From the NCBI GenBank assembly GCA_039812125.1, contig JBDHZV010000025.1:1-31521 (forward strand): 31,521 nucleotides of DNA. The letters run 5' to 3'. How positions within the stretch are numbered: the first letter of the stretch is position 1; each line of letters starts with the position of its first letter. This DNA comes from Prado023 sp039812125. GTDB taxonomy: Bacteria; Actinomycetota; Actinomycetes; S36-B12; CAIYMF01. Below are positions 1 to 7,483 of this stretch, one piece after another. The notes below the pieces were generated by a model. It was not told the DNA's origin. It did no database searches and saw only the letters and a list, made by a program, of their open reading frames with translations. The position numbers and the translations under genes were made by a program.

Positions 1-255
1 GACCCGCTCCCGAGGGGCCAGGCCCCCAGTGACGGCCAGGCGGTCCCGGACCAGCCCGGGTCGACCTCCCCCCAGCTTCCCGAGCCTCTGCGCCAACTGG
101 GCTCGGCCCTGGGGATCACCGATGTCGACGACTTGATCGACCTGGCCGTGGCCAATGACCTGATCAGCGCGGAGCAGGCCGAGCAGCTGCGGGCCGCGGT
201 CACCCTGGGCACTGCGGCGAGCCGGGCGCTGGGCGGCGGCGAGCAGGACGCCTGA
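1..255 (+). CDS. 3' end of an unidentified protein (5' truncated)
   Basis: An open frame enters from the left edge in phase with base 1 and ends at TGA 253-255, giving 84 visible residues. The first 25 or so are Pro/Gly/Ser/Asp-rich and look like a flexible linker. The rest is predicted helical and acidic (around LGITDVDDLIDLAV, then an ISAEQAEQL stretch), with no motif I recognise. Codon choice is strongly G/C-ending in the third position, as in the neighbours, which supports real coding. The family cannot be named without the upstream part. It is followed by a 212-bp gap before the next gene on the same strand. Confidence 0.7.
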   Translation, partial: DPLPRGQAPSDGQAVPDQPGSTSPQLPEPLRQLGSALGITDVDDLIDLAVANDLISAEQAEQLRAAVTLGTAASRALGGGEQDA

Positions 256-264
256 TCAGCCCAC

Positions 265-300
265 GCGCGCGACCGCCGCGAGGAACGGCGGCGTGCGCGC
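265..300 (+). terminator. possible imperfect hairpin terminator
   Basis: Just after the stop at 255, GCGCGC (265-270) and CCGCCG (273-278) can pair with CGGCGG (286-291) and GCGCGC (295-300), leaving small internal bulges and a 7-nt loop. No T tract follows, so this is a weak call. In DNA this GC-rich, such pairings also arise by chance. Confidence 0.3.
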
Positions 301-404
301 CTGGATCACCCGCCGATCCACGCCATGGGCACCTGCTGGGCAGGCTCCCCCTGCCCAGCCCGCGCAGTGGTCCCCGCCCGGATGAGGCCGGCGCCCGGGG
401 GCGG

Positions 405-410
405 TACTGT
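405..410 (+). promoter_or_regulatory. possible -10 element for the DUF4032 gene
   Basis: TACTGT fits the actinobacterial -10 pattern TANNNT and lies in the 256-467 gap. It would place the transcript start near 417 and leave a leader of about 50 nt. That leader carries a full Shine-Dalgarno AAGGAGG (457-463) 4 nt before the ATG. No convincing -35 is seen. The rest of the gap shows nothing else. Confidence 0.35.
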
Positions 411-467
411 CGCAGGGCCCGCGCTTCCCGCGCGGTGCCACCACCGTGACACTGCCAAGGAGGCCCC

Positions 468-1748
468 ATGGCCCTGCGGGCGACCGCGACCGCCGCCGAG
501 CCGGAGCTGCTGTTCCTGCCGTGGGACGTCGCGCTCGAGGACTGGCCGGCCGACCTGACCGTGGCGATGCCCCGTGGCATCTCCCGGCACATCGTCCGCT
601 TCGTGCGGATCAACGGGGCGGTGTACGCGATCAAGGAGATCGAGGAGCACTTCGCCCAGCGCGAGTACGAGCTGCTGTTCGACCTGCGCCGGATGGGCGC
701 CCCGTGCGTCGAGCCGGTGGGCGTCGTCGCCGGGCGTCGGGACACCGCAGGTGAGGACCTGCCCGCCGCGCTGATCACCCGCCACCTGTCCTTCTCGCTT
801 CCGTACCGAGCCCTGATGTCGCGTACGAACCTGACGTGGGAGACCGCAGAGCGCCTCATCGACGCGCTCGCGCTGCTCATCGTCCGCCTGCACCTGCTCG
901 GCTTCGCCTGGAACGACTGCTCGCTGTCGAACACGCTGTTCCGTCGCGACGCGGGCGCCTTCTCCGCGTACCTGGTCGACGCCGAGACCGGTGACATCCA
1001 GGAGCTGCTCTCCCGGGGCCAGCGCATGTACGACATCGAGACCGCCAGCATGAACGTCATGGGCGAGCTGATGGACCTGCAGGCCGGCGGGCTGCTCCCG
1101 GAGAGCTTCGACCCGCTGGAGCTGGGTGAGGAGTTCCGCCGTCGTTACGAGCACCTGTGGATGACGCTGACCGAGCCGGTCACCGTCGCGGGCAAGGACC
1201 GCTACCAGATCCAGACCCTGCTGCGCACCCTCAACGGCCTCGGGTTCGACGTGGCCGAGATGACGGCCGAGTCCACCGACGGCGGCTCCCGGATCCGGGT
1301 CACGCCCAAGGTCGTCGACGCCGGCCACCACCGCCGCCGGATGATGCGGCTGACCGGGATCGACATGCACGAGAACCAGGCGCGCCGCCTGCTCAACGAC
1401 CTGGACTCGTTCCGGTTGCTGAAGGCCCCCGACAGCGACGAGGACGTCGCCGCCCACCGGTGGGTCACCGACGTCTACGAGGGGATCCTCGCCCGGGTCC
1501 CGAAGGACCTGCGCGGAAAGATCGAGAGCCCGGAGCTGGTCTACGAGGTGCTGCTGCACCGCTGGTACGCCTCCGAGCGGGCCGGCAAGGACGTCGGCCT
1601 GAAGCGCGCGACCGACGACTACGTGAAGAAGCACCTGCGCCAGCGGCCCGACGAGGTCGCCGTCCTGGGCCCCGCTGTGGACGCGGAGGTGCTGGGGGAC
1701 GACGTCGACGTCGCCCATCTCGACACCACGCCCGACATGCTGCCCTGA
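468..1748 (+). CDS. DUF4032 protein with an N-terminal kinase-like (LPS-kinase/Rio-type) fold
   Basis: A 426-residue protein of unknown cellular role. The N-terminal ~200 residues carry kinase signatures: a beta-3 lysine in VYAIKEI, a following EEHFAQREYELL helix, a catalytic-loop equivalent WNDCSLSN where the usual H-x-D-x(4)-N has Trp in place of His, and LVDAETG in the DFG position. Asp, Asn and the second Asp are all kept, so phosphotransfer is plausible. The C-terminal half (about 210-400) matches what I know as the DUF4032 region of actinobacteria. There is no signal peptide or membrane segment, so it is probably cytosolic. The start ATG has AAGGAGG 4 nt upstream. The gene is monocistronic and converges on the esterase gene across 51 bp. 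Family assignment is from memory; substrate unknown. Confidence 0.8.
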   Translation: MALRATATAAEPELLFLPWDVALEDWPADLTVAMPRGISRHIVRFVRINGAVYAIKEIEEHFAQREYELLFDLRRMGAPCVEPVGVVAGRRDTAGEDLPAALITRHLSFSLPYRALMSRTNLTWETAERLIDALALLIVRLHLLGFAWNDCSLSNTLFRRDAGAFSAYLVDAETGDIQELLSRGQRMYDIETASMNVMGELMDLQAGGLLPESFDPLELGEEFRRRYEHLWMTLTEPVTVAGKDRYQIQTLLRTLNGLGFDVAEMTAESTDGGSRIRVTPKVVDAGHHRRRMMRLTGIDMHENQARRLLNDLDSFRLLKAPDSDEDVAAHRWVTDVYEGILARVPKDLRGKIESPELVYEVLLHRWYASERAGKDVGLKRATDDYVKKHLRQRPDEVAVLGPAVDAEVLGDDVDVAHLDTTPDMLP

Positions 1749-1799
1749 CGCCCGACCCCCGGACGCCGGCCCCGGCGGCCCAGCCGTCGGGAGCGAGGA

Positions 1800-2666
1800 T
1801 CAGGCCGGCTCCGGACCCCCGGCGAAGGCCCACAGGACCACCTCGCCGAACCGCGCGCCCCACGCGTCCTCGTCGTGCGGGGCGCCGGGCAGCACCCTGC
1901 TGACCAGCCGGTCCGGGGGTCGCGCCGCAGCGGCGACCGCGGCTGCGGTGCGCGCGAGGTCGGCCACGAGGGCGTGCGGCCCCGGCGAGTAGCTGAGCTC
2001 CTCCTGGTCGCCCATGTCCAGGTACACCCAGGTGCCCGGCTCGAACCCGGATGCGGTGATGAGCGTCCGCAGCCGGTCGCCGCGCATCGGGTCGTCGAGC
2101 ATGACCGGGGAGAAGGCCAGCAGCCGTCCGAAGACCTCGCTGTGCCGGGTACCGGTGTAGAGGGTCATGTAGCCGCCCATGGACGACCCAGCCAGGCCGA
2201 CCCGGGAGCGATCCCGGGCCACGCGGTAGGTCGCCTGCACGTACGGGACCACCGTGCCGACCAGGAAGTCGGCGGTGGCGGCCCCGTCGGCCCGGATCGC
2301 GGTGCCGACCCCAGCCGGGTCGGGATGTGCCCAGTCCCACGCCGTGTACTCCCGGTACCGCTCGAACGGCCCGGACGGCGCGTCGACCCCCACCACGACC
2401 AGGCCCTGTGGCAGCCGGCCGTCGGCGTGCAGCGCCGCCACCGTCTCGTCGATGCCCCATTCCACCCCGTAGGTGGTCGTCGCCCGGTCGAACAGGCTGT
2501 GCCCGTCGAACATGTAGAGCACCGGGTGGTCGATGCCGCTGGTCTCATACCCGTCGGGCAGGCAGACCCGCACGGTGCGCCGCGCGCCGTCACGCAGCAG
2601 GGCGGTCACGTCGACGCGGCCGGTGACGGTGGTGCGCCAGGGCGGCACGGCCTCAGGGTCGGGCAT
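1800..2666 (-). CDS. alpha/beta-hydrolase, putative esterase (enterochelin-esterase/PF00756-like)
   Basis: A 288-residue serine hydrolase without a signal peptide. The nucleophile elbow is GLAGSSMGGYM, preceded by the beta strand RSRVGLAG. A late DMGDQEE supplies a likely acid and GAPHDEDAW a likely catalytic His. The early HPVLYMFDGHSLFD is typical of the D-esterase/Fes-like group (YlpxxyllDG). The frame stays open upstream into rlmB, but the ATG at 2666 is the sensible start: it avoids overlap, and TAGGGT sits 7 nt before it, which suggests a leaderless transcript. The substrate cannot be told; candidates are siderophore esters, acyl esters or S-formylglutathione-like thioesters. It lies downstream of rlmB on the same strand, with only 23 bp between. 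Confidence 0.82.
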   Translation of the reverse strand: MPDPEAVPPWRTTVTGRVDVTALLRDGARRTVRVCLPDGYETSGIDHPVLYMFDGHSLFDRATTTYGVEWGIDETVAALHADGRLPQGLVVVGVDAPSGPFERYREYTAWDWAHPDPAGVGTAIRADGAATADFLVGTVVPYVQATYRVARDRSRVGLAGSSMGGYMTLYTGTRHSEVFGRLLAFSPVMLDDPMRGDRLRTLITASGFEPGTWVYLDMGDQEELSYSPGPHALVADLARTAAAVAAAARPPDRLVSRVLPGAPHDEDAWGARFGEVVLWAFAGGPEPA

Positions 2667-2673
2667 GCCCCCG

Positions 2674-2679
2674 ACCCTA
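2674..2679 (-). promoter_or_regulatory. leaderless-type -10 for the esterase gene
   Basis: On the minus strand TAGGGT is followed by 7 nt (CGGGGGC) and then the ATG at 2666, so transcription would begin at or next to the start codon. No -35 is recognisable. It lies in the short gap after rlmB and would let the esterase be expressed apart from the cysS-rlmB transcript. Confidence 0.5.
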
Positions 2680-2689
2680 CGGCCGCCGG

Positions 2690-3652
2690 TCAGCGGCGGT
2701 GGGTCGACACCGCGTACAGCGCGATGCCCGCGGCCACGCCGGCGTTCAACGACTCGGTGGCGGCATCCATCGGGATGCCCACCAGCAGGTCGCAGGTCTG
2801 CGACACGAGGTGGCCCAGCCCCTTGCCCTCGCTGCCGACCACGATCACCAGGGGCCCGGTGGCCAGCTCCGGATCCAGGTCGGGAAGCGTGACGGTGCCG
2901 CCCATCGCCAGGCCGATGACCGTGGCCCCGTCGCGCTGGGCCGAGACCAGGAACCGCACCAGGTTGGTGGCCCGGGCCACCGGGATCCGCGCCGCAGCCC
3001 CCGCCGAGGTCTTCCACGCCGACGCGGTCATCCCCGCGGCGCGCCGCTCCGGGATGACGACGCCGTGGGCACCGAAGGCGGCGGCGGAGCGGACCACCGC
3101 CCCGAGGTTGCGGGGGTCTGTCACCCCGTCGAGGACGACGACCAGCGGCTGCTCGCCCGCGTCGTACGCGGCGGCCAGGACGTCCTCGGCAGTGGCGTAC
3201 CCGAAGGGCGGCACCTGCAGCACGATGCCCTGGTGGACCGCGCCGCCGCTGAGCCGGTCGAGGTCCCCGCGGGTGGTCTCCAGCAGCGGGATCTGCCGGT
3301 CGACTGCCAGGCGCATCGCGTCCCTGACCCGCTCGTCGGCGTCCAGGTACTGCTGCACGTGCAGTGCCGTGGCCGGGATCCCCGCCTGCAGCGCCTCCAG
3401 CACCGAGTTGCGACCGGCCACCGACTCGGTGGTTGCCGCCCGGCTCCGGCTGGGGGCGGGCTTGCCCCGCCCGCCCTGCTTCTCGGCTGCCCTGGCGCGG
3501 CGGTTGGCGGCGTGTCCGGGACGGTCCTCGGCCTTCGGGGTCGGCCCCCGGCCCTCCAGCTTCTGGCGGCCCTGGCCTCCGGAGCCCACGACGGCCCCCT
3601 TCTTGGTCCCGGTGCGGCGGGTTGCCCCCCGGCGCTGCGAGTTGCCGGCCAT
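2690..3652 (-). CDS. rlmB: 23S rRNA (guanosine-2251-2'-O)-methyltransferase RlmB
   Basis: A SpoU/TrmH-family (SPOUT) 2'-O-methyltransferase of 320 residues that uses S-adenosylmethionine to methylate G2251 of the 23S rRNA P-loop. The order is: a basic, disordered N-terminal extension of about 75 residues (Arg/Lys/Gly-rich, usual in actinobacteria), the substrate-binding domain starting VAGRNSVLEAL, then the three SPOUT motifs: VVLDGVTDPRNLGAVVRSA (motif 1 with the catalytic Arg), VVGSEGKGL (motif 2) and IPMDAATESLNAGVAAGIAL (motif 3, normally SLNVSVAAG). Its ATG overlaps the cysS stop in TGATG, so the two are probably translationally coupled. The same cysS-rlmB order occurs in Mycobacterium (Rv3580c-Rv3579c). 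Confidence 0.95.
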   Translation of the reverse strand: MAGNSQRRGATRRTGTKKGAVVGSGGQGRQKLEGRGPTPKAEDRPGHAANRRARAAEKQGGRGKPAPSRSRAATTESVAGRNSVLEALQAGIPATALHVQQYLDADERVRDAMRLAVDRQIPLLETTRGDLDRLSGGAVHQGIVLQVPPFGYATAEDVLAAAYDAGEQPLVVVLDGVTDPRNLGAVVRSAAAFGAHGVVIPERRAAGMTASAWKTSAGAAARIPVARATNLVRFLVSAQRDGATVIGLAMGGTVTLPDLDPELATGPLVIVVGSEGKGLGHLVSQTCDLLVGIPMDAATESLNAGVAAGIALYAVSTHRR

Positions 3653-5058
3653 CAGGCCTGCCTCACAGTCCAGCGCGGGCCAGCGGGGGTGTCCTCGACA
3701 GCGATGCCCGCCTCGCGCAGGGCGTCGCGAACCGCGTCGGCGGTGGCGAAGTCCCGGGCGGCGCGGGCCGCCGCTCGCGCGGCGAGCCGGTCCTCGACGA
3801 GGACACCGAGCGCATGGGCCACCGACTGTGACGGACCGCCGGCTCCCTCAGCCCAGGGGGCGGCCAGGGGATCGACCCCGAGCACGCCGAGCATCGCGCG
3901 GACCTGGCCGACGCGGTGGACCAGCGCCGCCTCGTCGACGGCGTGGGCGGCCAGCAGGGCGTTGCCCTCGCCCACGGCCGCGTGGCACACCGCCAGCGCC
4001 GCGGGGACTCCCAGGTCGTCGTCCATGGCTGCGGCGAAGGCTTCGGGGACCGTCGTGGCCTCGACCACGCCGACCCGCTCCACGGCCCGGCGGACGAACC
4101 CCTCGAGCCGGCGGTACCCGGCCGCCGCATCAGCCAGGGCCGCCTCCGAGAACTCGATGTGCGAGCGGTAGTGCGCGCTGGCCAGGTAGTAGCGAAGCTC
4201 GACGGGGCGGACCCGGCGGACCACCTCGGTGACCAGCAGCGAGTTGCCCAGCGACTTGCTCATCTTCTCGCCCGCCGTGGTGACCCAGGCGTTGTGCAAC
4301 CAGTACCGGGCGAACCCGTCGCCTGCGGCGCGGGACTGCGCGACCTCGTTCTCGTGGTGCGGGAACACCAGGTCCAGTCCCCCACCGTGGATGTCGAACT
4401 CCGGGCCGAGGTAGACCCCCGCCATCGCGGAGCACTCCAGGTGCCAGCCGGGCCGCCCGACACCCCAGGGCGTCTCCCAGCCGGGGCCCCCGTCCCGGGT
4501 GCCCTTCCACAGCGCGAAGTCGCGGGGGTCGCGCTTGCGGGCGCCGGGATCGGCATCGGCTGAGGGCTGCATCTCGGCCACTCGCTGGCCCGACAGCGCC
4601 CCGTACGCCGGGAACGACCCGACGTCGAAGTACACGTCGCCCTCGGATGCGTAGGCGTGGCCGGAGTCGATCAGCCGGCGCATCAGGGTGATCATCGCCG
4701 GAACATGACCGGTGGCCCGCGGTTCGACCGTCGGGGGCAGGCAGCCGAGGATCCGGTAGGCATCGACGAACGTGCGCTCGTAGTGCGCCGCAACCGCCCA
4801 CCACGGCCGGCCCTCCTCGACCGCCCGGGTCAGGATCTTGTCGTCGATGTCGGTCACGTTGCGCACCAGGGTCACGTCGTACCCGGTCGCCAGCAGCCAG
4901 CGGTGCAGCACGTCGAAGCTGACGCCGGAGCGGATGTGGCCCACATGGGGCGCGGCCTGCACCGTGGCGCCGCACACGTAGATCGACACCCGTCCCGACG
5001 TGAGGGGGACGAACTCGCGCGTGGTGCGCGTGGCGGTGTCGTGCAGTCGCAGGCTCAC
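3652..5058 (-). CDS. cysS: cysteinyl-tRNA synthetase
   Basis: Class I aminoacyl-tRNA synthetase that charges tRNA-Cys; 468 residues, the usual size. The HIGH signature appears as APHVGHIRSG and the KMSKS loop as KMSKSLGN. The zinc ligands are the Cys of YVCGATVQ, the Cys of HLECSAMAG and the His/Glu of FPHHENE. The C-terminal DALR-like domain follows from about residue 340. I chose GTG 5058, which gives VSLRLHDTATR, because it aligns with the usual family N-terminus. The longer in-frame ATG at 5145 would run into ispF. TAGACT lies 7 nt before this GTG, suggesting a leaderless transcript. The stop overlaps the rlmB ATG. Confidence 0.95.
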   Translation of the reverse strand: MSLRLHDTATRTTREFVPLTSGRVSIYVCGATVQAAPHVGHIRSGVSFDVLHRWLLATGYDVTLVRNVTDIDDKILTRAVEEGRPWWAVAAHYERTFVDAYRILGCLPPTVEPRATGHVPAMITLMRRLIDSGHAYASEGDVYFDVGSFPAYGALSGQRVAEMQPSADADPGARKRDPRDFALWKGTRDGGPGWETPWGVGRPGWHLECSAMAGVYLGPEFDIHGGGLDLVFPHHENEVAQSRAAGDGFARYWLHNAWVTTAGEKMSKSLGNSLLVTEVVRRVRPVELRYYLASAHYRSHIEFSEAALADAAAGYRRLEGFVRRAVERVGVVEATTVPEAFAAAMDDDLGVPAALAVCHAAVGEGNALLAAHAVDEAALVHRVGQVRAMLGVLGVDPLAAPWAEGAGGPSQSVAHALGVLVEDRLAARAAARAARDFATADAVRDALREAGIAVEDTPAGPRWTVRQA

Positions 5059-5065
5059 CCCGCGG

Positions 5066-5071
5066 AGTCTA
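5066..5071 (-). promoter_or_regulatory. leaderless-type -10 for cysS
   Basis: Minus-strand TAGACT, 7-nt spacer CCGCGGG, then GTG at 5058. It sits in the 40-bp gap between ispF and cysS, the only real break in the ispD-rlmB run. cysS-rlmB may therefore have its own promoter in addition to readthrough. Confidence 0.5.
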
Positions 5072-5098
5072 CCGGCGACGCGAGGCGACCCCCGCGGC

Positions 5099-5617
5099 TC
5101 AGCGGGGCACCAGCAGGGCGGTCGCGAACGCGGCGATCCCCTCACCCCGTCCGGTCAGCCCGAGCCCGTCGGTCGTGGTGGCCGACAGCCGCACGGTCGC
5201 CCCACCCAGCGCCGCGGACAGCGCGTCCTGCGCCTCCTGACGGCGGGGCCCGATCCGGGGCCGGTTGCCGATGACCTGGACCGCCACGTTGCCGACCCGG
5301 AAACCCGCCGCGGTGACGCGTTCGAGGGTCTCGGCGAGCAGGGCCGCCCCGGGGGCGCCGGCCCACTGCGGCTCGGCGGTGCCGAAGTTGGATCCCAGGT
5401 CCCCGAGCCCGGCAGCCGACAGCAGGGCGTCGCAGGCCGCGTGCGCAGCGACATCGGCGTCCGAGTGCCCTGCGAGCCCCGGCTCGCCCGGCCACTCCAG
5501 GCAGGCGACGCGCAGCGTGCGGCCAGACGCTGGATGCGCGAACGGGTGCACGTCCACGCCGATGCCCACCAGGGGGACCGCGCCGGCCCCCTCGACCCCG
5601 CCACCGACACCGGTCAT
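5099..5617 (-). CDS. ispF: 2-C-methyl-D-erythritol 2,4-cyclodiphosphate synthase
   Basis: Fifth enzyme of the MEP isoprenoid pathway: it cyclises CDP-ME 2-phosphate to MEcPP with loss of CMP. The protein has 172 residues; the Gly/Val-rich first 15 are a short extension. Signatures are GIGVDVHPF (metal-binding Asp and His), GHSDADVAAHAACDALL (second metal His) and TTTDGLGLTGRGEGIAA, equivalent to the usual TTE-x-LGFTGRxEGIA. The loop normally reading DIGxxFPPxDP is DLGSNFGTAEP here, a mild departure. The ATG at 5617 overlaps the ispD stop as ATGA, indicating coupled translation of consecutive pathway enzymes. Confidence 0.95.
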   Translation of the reverse strand: MTGVGGGVEGAGAVPLVGIGVDVHPFAHPASGRTLRVACLEWPGEPGLAGHSDADVAAHAACDALLSAAGLGDLGSNFGTAEPQWAGAPGAALLAETLERVTAAGFRVGNVAVQVIGNRPRIGPRRQEAQDALSAALGGATVRLSATTTDGLGLTGRGEGIAAFATALLVPR

Positions 5618-6330
5618 CCCGCATCCTCCTGCTCGTCGGTCCCGCCCACCGACCGGCGGGCGAGCAGTGCCTCGGCCAGCACCAGGTCCAGCGGGGTGGT
5701 CACCTTGAAGGCCCGGGGGTGACCGGCGACCAGGACCACCCGACGGCCCATCGCCTCCACCATGCCGGCATCGTCGGTGGCCCCGGCATCGCCACCGGCA
5801 TGGGCCCGGCGCAGCGCGGCCCCCTGGAATCCCTGTGGCGTCTGCACCGCCCGCAGCCGGGACCGGTCGAGGGTGTGGGAGCCCCCGTCGGGTCCCACCT
5901 CGCGCACGGTGTCCACCACCGGGGCACCCGGCACGACCGCCTCGGCCCCGGCCAGCACCGCATCGATGACCGCGGCCACGACCGACCGTGGCACGAGGCA
6001 CCGTGCCGCGTCGTGCACCAGGACCACCGGCACCGGCAGCGGGACGACGTCCAGCCCTCGAGCGACGGACTCGGCCCTGGTCGCTCCGCCGGTCACGATG
6101 ACGACCGGGACATCCCCGGCCGCGGCGCGGGCGACCGCGGCCATCGCATCCTCAAGGCCCTCCGGGGCACTCACGACCAGCAGCCCGACGCGCGGGTCGG
6201 CCACGAGGGCCGACACCGCGTGGCCCAGGATCGGACGCCCACCGATCGGGACCATGGCCTTGGGCACAGCCGCCCCCAGCCGCTGGCCGGAGCCGGCCGC
6301 AGGCACGATCGCCGCAACCTGGACGCTCAC
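5614..6330 (-). CDS. ispD: 2-C-methyl-D-erythritol 4-phosphate cytidylyltransferase
   Basis: Third enzyme of the MEP pathway: it makes CDP-methylerythritol from MEP and CTP. The 238-residue protein has the nucleotidyltransferase signature PAAGSGQRLGAAVPKAMVPI, the HDAAR motif followed by CLVP (family members usually have Pro where Cys is here), LRAVQTPQGF, TDDAGMVE and the C-terminal VTTPLDLVLAEALL. The GTG start at 6330 overlaps the upstream PIN/TRAM gene stop as GTGA. The downstream stop overlaps ispF as ATGA. No promoter of its own is visible, so it should be co-transcribed with the genes on either side. Confidence 0.95.
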   Translation of the reverse strand: MSVQVAAIVPAAGSGQRLGAAVPKAMVPIGGRPILGHAVSALVADPRVGLLVVSAPEGLEDAMAAVARAAAGDVPVVIVTGGATRAESVARGLDVVPLPVPVVLVHDAARCLVPRSVVAAVIDAVLAGAEAVVPGAPVVDTVREVGPDGGSHTLDRSRLRAVQTPQGFQGAALRRAHAGGDAGATDDAGMVEAMGRRVVLVAGHPRAFKVTTPLDLVLAEALLARRSVGGTDEQEDAG

Positions 6331-7421
6331 CGGCCGGCCTCCTCGAGGGGTGCCGCGAAGGCCATGCGACCGCCCGCGGTGGGGATCACACTGGCGATGC
6401 GCACCAGGACGCGGCTGCCGACGCGATCCGCCGCCTGCTCGACGACGACCATCGTGCCGTCCTCGAGGTGGCCGACCGCCTGGCCGGGCTCCCGGCCGCG
6501 ACGCCGCAGCAGCACGGTCATCTCGTCGCCGACCGCCACGGGGGGGCTCACCGCCCGGGCGAGCTGGTGCACGTTGAGCACCCGCACTCCTGCAAGGGCG
6601 GCAGTACGGGCCAGCGGCACGTCACAGGTCAGCAGGGCGGCCGGCCGGTCCAGGCAGATCCGAACCAGCTTGGCATCGACCTGGGGCACCCCCGGGGCCT
6701 CGTCACCGATGGCTGCAAGGTCCACGCCGGGCTCGGCCCGCAGCACCTCCAGGATCGACAGGCCGCGCTGGCCCCTGGCACGTCGGGTGTCGTCGGCGGA
6801 GTCGGCCAGCCCCTGCAGCTCCTCGATCACCGGCATCGGGACGAGCAGGGGTCCGGGCAGGAACCCGGCCCTGGCCACCTCGACGATGCGCCCGTCGATC
6901 GCCACCGAGCTGTCCACCACCACCGGCCGGACCCCCGGGGCGCCCGGCGGGGCGGTCCCCGCCACGTCGGGGTGGGCCGGTGCCGTCGGGCGGCGCGCGG
7001 CACGTCCCACCCGGAACCCGAGCAGCGCCGCGACGACCAGCAGGAAGACCACCAGGGCAGCGGTGGCCCGGACCGGGCCGAACAGCAGCAGCGGCCAGGA
7101 GATCAGGGCGGTCAGGGCGGTCGCCACCAGGGCACCCAGGCTGCCGGCGACGAGCTCGTCGCTGGACAGCCCTGCCAGGGCATCCCCGCCCTGGTCCACG
7201 GCGCGCACCGTCCGGCGGGCGAGCACGCCCCCGAGGCTGTAGCCCAGCCCGGCACCGACGATGACCCCGACAGTGGGGGCGTCGAACACGCCCAGCACCG
7301 CGCCGCCGTCCCCAGCCAGCGCGACCCCCACCTGATGGCCCAGGGCGGCACCGGCGATCACGAGCAGCAGGCGCAGGATCTCGGCTGCGAGGTCGGGCAC
7401 CCGGGCCAGGCGCGGAGTCAT
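6327..7421 (-). CDS. membrane-anchored PIN/TRAM-domain protein (YacL-like)
   Basis: A 364-residue protein with about four N-terminal membrane helices (near residues 13-35, 50-70, 90-115 and 118-140), then a cytosolic PIN nuclease-like domain and a C-terminal TRAM RNA-binding domain. PIN acidic residues appear in VVVDSSVAIDGRI, IEELQGLAD, QVDAKLV and LLTCDVPLA. The TRAM segment is AVGDEMTVLLRRRGREPGQAVGHLEDGTMVVVE. The same pairing of a YacL-type gene with ispD is known in Firmicutes. Its precise RNA target is not known to me. It is translationally coupled to ispD (GTGA). The ATG at 7421 has TAGCGT 6 nt upstream, suggesting a leaderless operon start. Confidence 0.88.
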   Translation of the reverse strand: MTPRLARVPDLAAEILRLLLVIAGAALGHQVGVALAGDGGAVLGVFDAPTVGVIVGAGLGYSLGGVLARRTVRAVDQGGDALAGLSSDELVAGSLGALVATALTALISWPLLLFGPVRATAALVVFLLVVAALLGFRVGRAARRPTAPAHPDVAGTAPPGAPGVRPVVVDSSVAIDGRIVEVARAGFLPGPLLVPMPVIEELQGLADSADDTRRARGQRGLSILEVLRAEPGVDLAAIGDEAPGVPQVDAKLVRICLDRPAALLTCDVPLARTAALAGVRVLNVHQLARAVSPPVAVGDEMTVLLRRRGREPGQAVGHLEDGTMVVVEQAADRVGSRVLVRIASVIPTAGGRMAFAAPLEEAGR

Positions 7422-7427
7422 GCCCCC

Positions 7428-7433
7428 ACGCTA
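7428..7433 (-). promoter_or_regulatory. leaderless-type -10 for the YacL-like/ispD/ispF transcript
   Basis: Minus-strand TAGCGT, 6-nt spacer GGGGGC, then ATG at 7421. It lies immediately after the carD terminator hairpin, so the isoprenoid operon would be separated from carD. Confidence 0.45.
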
Positions 7434-7440
7434 CGACGAA

Positions 7441-7466
7441 CGCCCACCGCCACGGGGCGGTGGGCG
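7441..7466 (-). terminator. carD terminator hairpin
   Basis: Perfect 11-bp inverted repeat: CGCCCACCGCC (7441-7451) and GGCGGTGGGCG (7456-7466) around the 4-nt loop ACGG. On the minus strand it follows the carD stop by 17 nt. Only a short mixed TTCGTCGT stretch follows instead of a full T tract, as is common in high-GC genomes. Confidence 0.75.
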
Positions 7467-7483
7467 TCGTGTTGGACCAGCGC

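Noticed and set aside
256..467. A small gene in the first intergenic gap
   Set aside because: Short frames exist on both strands but none has a ribosome site, promoter spacing or recognisable product.
306..1718. Minus-strand frame of 470 codons opposite the DUF4032 gene
   Set aside because: Opposite-strand shadow of a well-supported kinase-like gene; composition is typical of reverse-frame translation.
1800..3017. Longer esterase start reaching into rlmB
   Set aside because: The first 117 residues would be encoded over conserved SPOUT motifs of rlmB and are low-complexity. ATG 2666 has a matching promoter element and gives a normal hydrolase length.
3652..5145. cysS start at ATG 5145
   Set aside because: It would overlap the ispF 3' end by about 47 bp, and the extra 29 residues match no CysS N-terminus.
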